The notes under the pieces: generated by a model
What the model was told of the DNA's origin: nothing
Databases searched by the model: none
What the model saw: only the letters and a program-made list of their open reading frames with translations
Translations under genes and position numbers: made by a program
Shown: one piece after another, positions 22,025-32,014 of the stretch
Layout: the number at the start of each line of letters is the position of its first letter
Position numbering within the stretch: the first letter of the stretch is position 1
From: Puccinia triticina
Taxonomy: Eukaryota; Basidiomycota; Pucciniomycetes; Pucciniales; Pucciniaceae
Reading direction: 5' to 3'
Length of the DNA stretch: 64,000 nucleotides
Assembly (NCBI RefSeq): GCF_026914185.1
Contig: NC_070567.1
Coordinates: 5,792,001-5,856,000 of the forward strand

Positions 22025-22027
22025 TAA

Positions 22028-24083
22028 AAAATTACTAATCAACCTTAGTAAATGTTTTGAGGGGTAGAAGAATTTTAAAATCTATGATTTACATCCTTTG
22101 CACAATGTAAAGTAAATAGATGTAAAATTAGACCATGGCAGACCTCACCAGGGGAGATTTTGAGGCACTCTCCAGAGAGTGACATACTGTACCCTTTTTC
22201 CGTAACTGTGCTGGATGCCTTTGATGAAATTAGTGTAAGAAGTGATGAAAAATTCTGGAACTAACACACAAACTAGAGTCCAAGCTCAGGGTCTCTGTTT
22301 AGCCCCTCTCTGCCGGGGGCACCCCCCCGAAAAGTGGTTTGTCAATGACAACACCACAATCAAGAGCCTCAGTTGCCACCAAGACCCCACCATGAAACTC
22401 CCCAAGACCCATGCCCAAGTCCTGAACCCCAAACTGACTTCCAAGCAAAACAAAAAACCCGCCAAGGGGATCCAGGTGGAGTTGTGGGTGTGGGATGGCT
22501 TTGACTTTCTGTTGATGTAGCTCCTTTCCGCTTGCAGTGCGTATCTGCTCGTCGGATATTCAGATACCTGGCTGGATCCGCCAAGAATTACACATTAATA
22601 GTAACAGTGTTGATAACAGTAGGGAGAGGGAGATAGGGAAGGGAAAGGGAAAAAGGGAAACAAAATGATAGAGCGGCATAAGAAAATAGTGATGGAGGAC
22701 TTTGAGCAGAGAGAAGGAGAAGAAGTGGAGAGCGGGCCACTGGGAGCAGGTGGGGGATAAAATACTGGCTGGTGGGTCCAAACAGTAGAGATCAATGATA
22801 TGCATGTTGGTGTTGTCTTCCTGGATCCTTTCCGTGACATCGGCTCACCTTCCTCCTCTTCTCTACCCTCTCCCCACCCTCCAACACACAGATTTTGAGT
22901 GCCAAAAAAAAATGAAGTCAAAGCGGCAACAGCGGGCCAGCTTCCGTTCTTGAGATATACTACTTTTTCTTTGTTCGTACGTCAAGTAGCGTAAAAAAAA
23001 TGAAAAGGACAGTCCCAAGAGTGTTCACCGTTTGAATTGGGCTTTATGAGGAAGGGAGGCCAAGGCGGAGAGCAGAGGAAATTGCTTACGGTCTCTATGA
23101 GCTGCATGATCTGGTATGAGGAACGGCTGCTTTTGCTGGCAACTCTCTGGCGGGGTCGGTCATTGTGTCAGCGTCAATGGATGACTCGAGCAGTATGGGC
23201 AGGTCCTTGACCACCTATTTGAGATTGCTGCAGGATTCCCAGAAAAAACACAATAGAGGGTCAGCGGTTGTGGAGGGATAAGTGGGGGAGAGGTACACAC
23301 CATTTGTTGCCATCAAAAACAACCTCCCTCCTGCACATGCCACTCTCCTTCTCTTCTATACCCTCCCCCCACCCTCCATCACACAAATATTAAGTACCCA
23401 AAAAGCAAACAAAATTAAGAAGCGGCAACAGCAAACCAGCTTCCTAATTTGTTGTGGCTAACTCCTTCTTCATTTTTCCAACAAGTAGGATAATATAAAT
23501 AAAAAAAAAATAAAGGGGGGGGTTGCAATAGTGTTCACAGTTTGGCTTGGGCTTTATGAGGAAGGGAGGCGGAGAGCAGAGAGTCAGCGGGCGGGAGGGA
23601 ATGCAGGATGCAGAAGACAGGGAAGGAGGGACGCACTGTTAACCCCCAGCGCTCTTGGTAATCCCTGGACAGGTCCTTGAATCTCAAATTGGAATTGGAG
23701 CTTTCATTTGCAGATCAATTTGGTCCCGGAGAGGTTAATCTTAAACATGTATTCCAGCCCATACAAGGTACGGCCTTTTTTGTCGTTGAAAGCTATATGC
23801 AAGGACACGTCCTAGTACAGGAGCTTTAGGACTTTCTTTTGTCATATCCTTTTGCTCGGAGGGCTTCCAACACTAGTCCAGAAGCTCCAACGCCGGGGAA
23901 AACCAATTCCTGAAAAGGATGTGCCAGGGGAATGAAAGAAAGGACTACAGTTTTGGGGAATACAAGCACCCATGGTGGTGTTGATCACCAAATTTACATC
24001 CAATCAAGAAGGAAAGTCTTGGTAGATGGGAGTGAATGCATCTCCAAAAAAAAGAAAGCTCAGCTGTTGGAGATTTGATTTCA
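22028..24083. repeat. Non-coding region with a ~500-bp-spaced diverged direct repeat
   Basis: No gene supported. Two diverged copies of a ~260-bp block lie at about 22830-23090 and 23330-23600. Shared landmarks are CTCTACCCTC.CCCCACCCTCCA, AGCGGCAACAGC..CCAGCTTCC and GTGTTCAC.GTTTG...TTGGGCTTTATGAGG, spaced 499-510 bp. Reverse-strand frames at 23945-24232 overlap the end of the protease remnant. Confidence 0.5.
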
Positions 24084-24671
24084 TCAGGCAATTTGACCCA
24101 CTTGAAATGTGATAAATTGTCTGAGAGGGCCCAGGCAGATGAATCTTGAATGAAGGTTCTTGTCACACGGCGCTTGGTACAGGCAGGCGGGTGGGCATTT
24201 GTCTGGCAGAGAACCATTGCTGGATAACGCAATGAGAGATCTCAGGTTGACGGGTTCCTGAGTGGGGAAAAGAAGGGACTCATTCAAACTGGATGCAGTT
24301 TTCAGACAAGGGTTAATTACTCCCTCAGACCAATTGATATCTGGGTTCCAATGAGCTAAAAAATCATAGCCAAGAATGGTGTCATCATTCCCGGTTGCAT
24401 CTATGACAAGACATTCCCAATTGAATGTTTGGAAAGAAGAAATTTTGAAAGTCCAAAGAACCTTACTTGAAAGCCATTGCATGGGCTCCAAGGAGGAACT
24501 ATAGGAGAAAAGAGGAATTGCCTTTTCCAATGGCAATGTAGAATGAGAAAAGGAATCTATCAACCTCTGGCTGACAAAGGAGCGTGTAGCTCCAGAATCA
24601 ATGAGCACAGAATAAGGTGATTCATCCCTGAAAAGTATCAACCGGAGTTGATTTGAGATGGCTGTCTTCAA
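24084..24671 (-). pseudogene. Gypsy retropepsin-like aspartic protease fragment
   Basis: Carries YSVLIDSGATRSFVS (catalytic D-S-G), and later ILGYDFLAHWNPDINW, the usual second hydrophobic-Gly block of Gypsy proteases. It lies just downstream of the Gag frame, in a different frame. No RT, RNase H or integrase follows on this strand, so the element is truncated. Near its C-terminal end the frame crosses a 37-bp sequence (24161-24197) that is an exact copy of the presumed LTR end at 26151-26187. Residues after ALSSNGSLPDK are therefore unlikely to be ancestral. Confidence 0.7.
24161..24197. repeat. 37-bp direct repeat (presumed LTR end), copy 1
   Basis: On the plus strand it begins TGTCACACGGCGCTTGG and ends GCGGGTGGGCA; it is identical to 26151-26187. 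It has TG...CA ends. Read on the minus strand, its style resembles the 3' ends of the Gypsy LTRs at 15.9 and 47.2 kb. It interrupts the protease frame. Confidence 0.75.
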
Positions 24672-24772
24672 AAGACAGACTTTTGGCTCGGCAGAAGAGA
24701 AAGGAAATAAAACAGGGTCAATGGCACTTTGGGGAATAGCGTAGTTGTCTTTGCATTGCTCAAAACAACTAC

Positions 24773-26140
24773 TTAGACTTTTCCTGACTTGCGAGCCGCG
24801 CGCTTGGCGCAGTCTTCAAACTTGTGCTGGCCTCCACAATACAAACACAACCCCGCCTTCAACCTTCTTTCCTTCTCGCTAGCCTGAAGATGTCCATCAG
24901 TAAGAACCTTTGTGATTTCTGCGGCGTCTTTCGAGGTGGTTTTGGCGGTTGACAAACTGGTGGTGGAGCCGGTGTTGGTGGTGGTTGGTTTGCTGTTGTT
25001 GTCCTTCTTGGACTGAGCGGGGTGAGAGTTGTTCTCGCGTCGTTTTTCTTTCTGACATTCATGGAACCGTACGTCGATGCGGAGAGTAGCGTCGATGAGT
25101 TCTCCTAAGTTGAGGAACTCCTCGGCGTTGTTCTGAGACAAGAGGTCGAGGATGCGTGAGGGAAGGCCCTTTCGGAAATGAAACATCAACGGGCGATCGC
25201 CCCAACCCGGGAGGCGAGACTGGAGGGCTCGGAAACTGGCGATGTAGTTGGAGGCGTGATCTGTCTCTTTCATCACGAGCGTGTCAATGCGATGTTCGGT
25301 GGCGCGAAGCTCGTTGGGATCGCTGAAGAGAGTGACGATCTGAGCTTCAAAGACAACCCAGGAATTCATTAAAAAATCCGGAGCCGCGTTCTCCAGAACC
25401 TCCAAGTAAGGTTGGACCCAGTCGAACGCCTTGCCAGTCAGATATGAGGAGGCGTAGAGCGTTCGAGCACGGTCAGTGGGGAACGTGCAAGGATCATTCA
25501 GGAAGATCAACTTGCATTGCTGCAAGAAGACTCGGAGTTTGCTGGGAGAAGAGCCGTCGAAAGGGTCTGGTTTCTTCATCTCGGGAGTGCGGAAGGAAGG
25601 TCGAGGGGCTGGTTCTGGAGCAACCGCTGGTAACGCTCCTCGGCCCACGATGGTAGCCAAGAGCTGGATAGCCTGGGCTAGAGACTTGTTGGAAACCGGT
25701 GTCGGGGCCGCCATGGCGAGATTGGGGTTCGTCTCCGGGCGAGGGGGTGGCTCCGGGCGATCGTGACCGTCCAGAGTATCGTTGATCTCCTCTCCGTTAA
25801 TAGCTGGGTCCTGATCTTGATACTCCAGCTGCTCGTCATCGTAGGAATCCTCATCGTCCCCATGACGCGAACGGCGGGAGCTCCTTCGCGAAGAATTCGA
25901 TGGGGGACCGAACTGCCCCTGACTTGACCCACGACCACGTTTGACTTGGACTTGAGGCGGTAACCCCAGGACTGAAACTCGAACGGGAATTTGAGAGGTC
26001 GGAGTTTGGTCGATCGGGGCCCGAGGCGCAAACTGTCCGTTTGGAGAGCGAGGAATGTTCGGCATGTTGGAGTGGAAAGAAGCTGTACGAAAAGAGAGTT
26101 TGACGGGTTTTTGGAGAAGATTTTTAAAAAACCGGATCAA
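24773..26140 (-). CDS. Ty3/Gypsy Gag, up to 455 aa
   Basis: A retrotransposon Gag with an intact frame. The N-terminal part is disordered and charged. The capsid-like core runs from about residue 195 (KKPDPFDGSSPSKLRVFLQQCKLIF) through LTGKAFDWVQPYL and FRALQSRLPGWGD. A CCHC-type knuckle near the end reads CLYCGGQHKFEDC. The first ATG is at 26140. The more likely start is 26065 (MPNIPRSPNGQFAPRAP), since similarity to Gag proteins usually begins there. With the downstream protease fragment it is the remains of a truncated Gypsy element. Confidence 0.85.
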   Translation of the reverse strand: MIRFFKNLLQKPVKLSFRTASFHSNMPNIPRSPNGQFAPRAPIDQTPTSQIPVRVSVLGLPPQVQVKRGRGSSQGQFGPPSNSSRRSSRRSRHGDDEDSYDDEQLEYQDQDPAINGEEINDTLDGHDRPEPPPRPETNPNLAMAAPTPVSNKSLAQAIQLLATIVGRGALPAVAPEPAPRPSFRTPEMKKPDPFDGSSPSKLRVFLQQCKLIFLNDPCTFPTDRARTLYASSYLTGKAFDWVQPYLEVLENAAPDFLMNSWVVFEAQIVTLFSDPNELRATEHRIDTLVMKETDHASNYIASFRALQSRLPGWGDRPLMFHFRKGLPSRILDLLSQNNAEEFLNLGELIDATLRIDVRFHECQKEKRRENNSHPAQSKKDNNSKPTTTNTGSTTSLSTAKTTSKDAAEITKVLTDGHLQASEKERRLKAGLCLYCGGQHKFEDCAKRAARKSGKV

Positions 26141-26150
26141 AATAAGATAC

Positions 26151-26187
26151 TGTCACACGGCGCTTGGTACAGGCAGGCGGGTGGGCA
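26151..26187. repeat. 37-bp direct repeat (presumed 5' LTR end), copy 2
   Basis: Identical to 24161-24197. On the minus strand it ends ...GCGCCGTGTGACA immediately upstream of the Gag leader, where a 5' LTR should end. The rest of that LTR, to the right, could not be delimited. Confidence 0.6.
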
Positions 26188-27795
26188 CTTTGAAGAAGGA
26201 AGATAAGTAATTTCTCACTTCGGAGGTTTTAAGCTTTGGATAACTTGAGTTCTTTAAGTCAGAACACTAGAAAGGATTCGAAGTGACAAAGTTTTGCAGA
26301 AGGCAAATTTTCATAGTGCTGAGAACGATAATCTTATTTTGATGAGGGGGAAGGAATCATACAACTCGCGGCAGTAAATATAGTAGACGGGCGCACAAGC
26401 GGGTAAAGCATAATGAAAACAAGGGAGATGGCATAAGGTGTTTTGATGACAGCGGTGCCTGTTGAGTCCTGCGAGTTTTGATGAGTATGGGCGGCTAACT
26501 AATCAGGAGCAAAGGAAGGTTAATTGCTACAAGATTATGCGCCGAGAGGTTATGCGACAATGAGTTGGAATCTGAAAGAACTAGAAAGAGATGGTTGGGA
26601 CTCGATCCTATCTTCCCTATCCCGATCGCACTAGTCGAGGATTTGGGTACGTGACTAGTTGCGATTAATGGTTTGCTATAGCGAGTCGGAAACGTCAATT
26701 CGAAGATGTTTTGAAAACGCTGATTGAAGATGTTGTGTGAATGGCCGAGAAATGTTATTGGCCAACACACTGGAGCCGATCCATTCTGTTGTATGACAGT
26801 TCTGGACAGATGCGGTAACTGCTTGAAGGATGATACAGGCTCCTTGCTGGATTAACCTATTGAAGCAAGGGGTGTTCCCGATCTGAGCAATTCTCATACA
26901 TAACTACGAGCTGCGGTGAAACATATGAAGAAACTGCTGTTTCTTGCTGCTTGCAAGCGGTCCCAAATTGTGATGTGAGATGGGCTGTAGTCATCCCGCC
27001 AAGTTGTGCCACCACACCCCACAGAAAAGGGAAAGCCCTTACCGTGTTTCAGATTGCGCTTTGGGATAGATGACACTCATTGTCCATTGTTTGAGGTAGA
27101 GCAGTGTGGGCCAGCGGCAAAGATAAACAAAGGCTCTTGTTGCATTGCTCTTTTTTGCTGCGGCCGGCCTTCCCCTGTTGCATTTGCACTGGCTGGAGGT
27201 TGAGCTCGCCATTAGCCCCCCTACGTCCCCTCCCACTTGGGCCAGGCCGGAGGGGGTTAAACCCGGCCCCTTTTTACCCATGCCTGTCACAGGCTTGGGG
27301 GTCAGTCCGAGGCATTTATGTTTGGGGGCTATCCTTTATAAAATTCTTTGCTAGTTTGACCTTTGTGATTAATAAAAATTGTATTTATTAAAGTTGTATG
27401 TATTTAAACAGTTGTACTTTTATTGTTTCCAGAATTGTACAGGGGAAACCCTTGAGCTTTGGTTTTAGCCACTCCTCTGTATTTCCTTTTTTGGAAAATG
27501 TACAGGGGAGACCCTTGATCTAAATTTCCACAAAAGTGTGGATTTACTATACTTAGATGATCTGAAAATGATCCTGGATTCATGCATAAACCATCCAGAA
27601 GTCATGCAGAATTCAACTGGAACGCAACTGGAACACATTTGAAACCACTAAGACACAATGGCCACAATAAAATCATAATTCAATTTGAACTGTTTGTTAA
27701 TTGAGATGAATTCTTGGGGTCCAATTCATATTATTTACATGCACATGAAGGTGTTAATTGTTTTTACTTTGCTAATGTAACCCTCATTTGCGCAT
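26188..27795. other. Unassigned; possible LTR remnant and a dispersed repeat
   Basis: No gene supported. The part next to 26187 may be the remaining LTR of the Gag-bearing element. At 27420-27530 repeated GTACAGGGGA(A/G)ACCCTTGA phrases occur; a related sequence is found in inverted orientation at about 62655-62760, so this is probably a dispersed element. Confidence 0.35.
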
Positions 27796-28736
27796 GTGCA
27801 AGTTTGTTACAAATCACAGGTTGGGCCTCCTGCAGATCAACAGTTTTCCACAAAATCTGATTACACTGATCCTGCTACCAACAATACCAACAATCCCACT
27901 CCCAAAAACAATTTCAATTCAGCAGAGATTTTGTTGATTACTAAAATCAATGAATATGACTTCAAGATTGGGAGTAAGTGTTTTATTTTCTTATTTTTTG
28001 GTCCATATGGTTCCAATCTGATTTAATCAAGTTCTATCTGTTCAGAAGTGTTAGATCCTACCCTGTCAGCTCAGTTCTTATCAATGGAAGATTTATTCCA
28101 GTTCTGCCAAAAGTGGGCTAAACACCATGGATACGCTGTTGCAAAGATGCACTTGGTCCCCGGAAAAAACATTTATACCTGTTGCAACCGTTCTGTATCT
28201 TATTGTGGCTCAACTTTGAATAATGCGGGAAAAAAGATGTCATTGAGTAAGGTCAATTGTCCTTTCCAGCTCAAAGGTTCTATACCCACCAGCAAGAAGA
28301 AACCAAATAAGATGTGGAACTTAGAGATCAGGAATGCGGAGCACAACCACAAGTAATCCATCAAACCTTGTGCCCATTCAGCCCACAAACAACTTCAACC
28401 AGAGCAAACACAGGAGATTAATAAACTTTCAAAGGCAAAATTGAAGCCCTCTCAGATTTTATTGCAGCTCTGAACATTGGACAAGGAAATTTTGGCCACC
28501 AACAAGACAGTATCAAACACCCTCCAAATAATTTGCAAAGATGAACTAGCTGGTCGGACCCCAATCAAAGCACTTTTGTGTATCCTCCAGGAATCAAACT
28601 GGGCCTGGGATGTTAAGGTCAACTCGGATGGTAAATTGCTTAATCTATTCTTTGCTCACCTGGGCTCAATCCACCTTGCTTGTATAAACCATCATGTTGT
28701 CCACTTGCACCAGGAAAATAAAATAGTCAGTTGATG
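27796..28736 (+). pseudogene. MULE transposase (FAR1-type N-terminus), 5' part, broken
   Basis: Exon 27796-27973 (start uncertain) and exon 28047-28736 are joined by a GT-AG intron. The second exon has the FAR1-like zinc region (FCQKWAKHHGYAVAKM, TCCNRS, KVNCPFQLKGS, WNLEIRNAEHNHK). It then continues in the same frame as PEQTQEINKLSKAKLKPSQILLQL, ATNKTVSN, GRTPIKALL and LFFAHLGSIHLACINHHVV, the order typical of MULE transposases. Two in-frame stops break it: TAA at 28354-28356 and TGA at 28471-28473 (probably from CGA). The catalytic DAT.KTN block is displaced to 31015-31031 and 39113-39240. Confidence 0.75.
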
Positions 28737-29500
28737 ACAAGTGACATCACACCAGCTCCAGCCAGCTACCCACCATCTATCCACTATCTACCCCAATCTC
28801 CCAACAATCTCTTTAACTTCCAAAATTTCCCAAGGAGGTCCTGTTCAGTTTTTGATGAGCCCAACTGATCCTCAGTTCTGTCCAGCTGATACTCAGCTTT
28901 GGTACCCAGCTCATACTTGTCGTCTAAGTAACTCTGTCCTGCTGCGGACTGTTGAGGATCTTGCTGATGATGCATAGCAGTTATGCAAGATCGGATGATG
29001 AGTTGATTTTGAGCCGCGCGGCCCCTTGTGTGAACCCCAGACTTGAGAAGAACTACGATCATCTACCCGCTATCAATCCCGATTCCCTTAATTCACTGTT
29101 GACCAATCCTTTCTGCCACGTTCTACGTCCACGCTCTCGATTCACTTAGACAACAGAGGTTCAGGAGGAGTTTGGTTATAACTCAAGCGGAGGTATACTC
29201 AATCTCCGATTTTTCATTTGTTTCCCTCTGATTGTCTACCGTGATGCTCTTATTGATCTGTTTCTCTTCATTTAGGCTTGTTGTTATTTTCCTTTTTTCC
29301 TAAAAGAATCCATTGTGTCTATTTTTGAATCTTAGTTAGGTCTAGAACAACCAAAGGTACTTTTTGATTTCACTCTTTTATCTCATCAAGTTCTTTTACT
29401 TATTGTTCTCTTTTTGTTATTGTTAAGTTTTCTACTACTATTAGCTTTTGATATCTGCTGCAATAAAGTACTTGACCTAGAATTCCTACAATACTCAGCT
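28737..29500. other. Insertion separating MULE parts, left portion
   Basis: No gene supported; open frames on both strands are short. The sequence lies between INHHVV of the MULE transposase and the minisatellite and is part of foreign DNA that separates the two halves of that gene. Confidence 0.35.
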
Positions 29501-30860
29501 TTTTTGCTCAGCTCATACTCAGCTTTTTCACGCAGCTCACTCTCAGAATTTGAATAAAGCCTTTTGACCAGTCTCAGCCCAGGTGATGCTCAGCTTTGTA
29601 GTAGTCCTGGCGCAGCTGATGCTAAGCTTTTTACCTGTCCTTGCTCAGCCGTTTTTTAGTACTGTCCCAGCTGATGCTCAGCTTTGACCCAGTCCTGGGC
29701 CAGCTGGCCAGCTTATTCTCAGCTTGCTGAGGATCAGCTGAGCCAGACCAGGGAAAAAAATGGGAATCAGCTTGGACAGGACCAGAGCTGAAAATCAGCT
29801 AGGCTAGGGCCAAAGCTGAGCATCAGCTGAGCTACGGGCAAGGCTGAACATCAGCTGAGCTACAGCCAAGGCTGAGCATCAGCTGAGCTACGGCCAAGGC
29901 TGAGCATCAGATGAGCTACGGCCAAGGCTGAGCATCAGCTGAGCTACAGCCAAGTCTGAGCATCAGCTGAGCTACAGCCAAGGCTGAGCATCAGCTGAGC
30001 TACAGCCAAGGCTGAGCATCAGCTGAGCTACAGCCAAGGCTGAGCATCAGCTGAGCTACAGCCAAGGCTGAGCATCAGCTGAGCTACAGCCAAGGCTGAG
30101 CATCAGCTGAGCTACAGCCAAGGCTGAGCATCAGCTGAGCTACAGCCAAGGCTGAGCATCAGCTGAGCTACAGCCAAGGCTGAGCATCAGCTGAGCTACA
30201 GCCAAGGCTGAGCATCAGCTGAGCTACAGCCAAGGCTGAGCATCAGCTGAGCTACAGCCAAGGCTGAGCATCAGCTGAGCTACAGCCAAGGCTGAGCATC
30301 AGCTGAGCTACAGCCAAGGCTGAGCATCAGCTGAGCTACAGCCAAGGCTGAGCATCAGCTGAGCTACAGCCAAGGCTGAGCATCAGCTGAGCTACAGCCA
30401 AGGCTGAGCATCAGCTGAGCTACAGCCAAGGCTGAGCATCAGCTGAGCTACAGCCAAGGCTGAGCATCAGCTGAGCTACAGCCAAGGCTGAGCACCAGCT
30501 GAGCTACAGCCAAGGCTGAGCATCAGCTGAGCTACAGCCAAGGCTGAGCATCAGCTGAGCTACAGCCAAGGCTGAGCATCAGCTGAGCTACAGCCAAGGC
30601 TGAGCATCAGCTGAGCTACAGCCAAGGCTGAGCATCAGCTGAGCTACAGCCAAGGCTGAGCATCAGCTGAGCTACAGCCAAGGCTGAGCATCAGCTGAGC
30701 TACGTCCAAGGCTGAGCATCAGCTGAGCTATGGCCAAGGCTGAGCATCAGCTGAGCTACGGCAAAGGCTGAGCATCAGCTGGGACAGGGAAAAAACTGAG
30801 CATCAGTTGAGCCAGGGTGAAATCTGAGCATCAGCTGGGCCAGGGCCAAAGCTGAGCATC
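29501..30860. repeat. 28-bp minisatellite with an orientation switch
   Basis: From about 29800 to 30780 the 28-bp unit GCTGAGCATCAGCTGAGC + TACAGCCAAG repeats roughly 33-35 times, nearly without variation in the centre and more diverged at both edges. From 29501 to about 29715 the same words appear reverse-complemented (TGATGCTCAGCTTT, CAGCTGATGCTAAGC), so the array flips near TTCTCAGCTTGCTGAGG at ~29725. The unit contains CAGCTG and AGCTGAGCT near-palindromes. Its period is not a multiple of three, and no long frame crosses it. Confidence 0.93.
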
Positions 30861-31031
30861 ATCTGGTTTTGTCACATTGAGTTCTTTGATCCTGACACCT
30901 GTCATGTGGACCCTAGATGTGCTGGTGGAGAGGAGCAGCATTGGAGCAGTGTTGGAGCTGAAAACAAAGCTTCATCATGTCACTTGCCATCAAGTGACTA
31001 CTTTTTTTCCCTGTTGTTGGATGCCACACAC
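30861..31031 (+). pseudogene. MULE transposase, fragment ending at DAT-H
   Basis: The last part reads SDYFFSLLLDATH, the first catalytic Asp block of MULE transposases, and is cut after CAC by the Gypsy-2 insertion. It resumes in frame at 39113 (KTNQYKLPLL). Sequence before about 30990 has no clear assignment. Confidence 0.65.
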
Positions 31032-31982
31032 TGTCAGCCTGTATGTAACTAACCGTGTCTGAGAGCGTTGTTACTATCAAGATGATGGTGTAAAATGCCA
31101 AGGATGGGCCAATGGGTTCGTGGTAAGACCTGTAAAAGGTTTCACTCTATCAGTAATCTTGACTGAGAGGCTTGCTCAATTAAGGCGCATCCAGATCAAC
31201 ACAGGGTGTTAATAGGCATCCAAGGAATAACTCAACTTGGGTTCGTGGGTTTACCTACAGAAAGGTAAGGGTAATCAAGAGTTGAAGGTATTCCTGAATT
31301 GAATGATGGGTGAGAATGAAGGCACTGTTTAACTATGTATGTGTTAAACCTTGCTGTAATAATATTCTGAGGGATAAACAGTCCTGGGGGGCGTGTTTAT
31401 ATAGAGGGGAATGAGCAGGAGGGAACATGAGGCGCTTGGAGGCGCTTCAGGACCAGGGGGGAACTGGAAGCGCTCAAGGGAAGCAGATCCTCATGAGGAT
31501 CAACATTGGAAATGATCAGGGCAGTGTAATGATCAGTACTGATCCTGGATCAGTAGCTGTGTACACTAGCTGATCATAACCAATCATTGATTCCATTCAG
31601 TGCTCTTTGAATTGGATTACATCATGTATTGTTTATGTATTTATATCATAACCAATATGTTATGTAAATAGGTACTGAGGCGTAACAGGGGATAAATGAG
31701 TGATACCTGTCTTGGTGTATTTCACGTGTACAGTAATATTACAATGTATTGTAATCTTACTGTTGCACGTAACTTAACTCTCATAACAACAGTACATTAT
31801 GGTAACTGTATTTAACTATGGTTATCTGTAATGTAATGTATAACAGGAGTACATTCTTAAGCTTGTATCTAATGATATACATATGTAATAAAGGCGTAAA
31901 AAGGAATGTACTATATGTAATGTGAACAATTGCAGGTACTTGGTACGTGTAAGGTACTGTGACATGTACTCTGTGGCTGACA
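31032..31982 (-). repeat. Gypsy-2 LTR (3' LTR of the minus-strand element)
   Basis: 951 bp, same length and, on reading, same sequence as 38157-39107. Contains GTTTATATAGAGGGG (TATA-like) and AATAAAGGCG near 31887. Confidence 0.95.
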
Positions 31983-32014
31983 CTTCCTCCCTCCAAAAAA
32001 GGCTGATCAAAGAA

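Noticed and set aside
24161..26187. A TRIM-like element with 37-bp LTRs
   Set aside because: The flanks (GGTTCT before the left copy, CTTTGA after the right) do not form a target duplication, and the Gag suggests a larger parent element.
29800..30780. Regular repeats suggesting a CRISPR array
   Set aside because: Units are contiguous 28-mers with no unique spacers, and the context is eukaryotic; it is a minisatellite.
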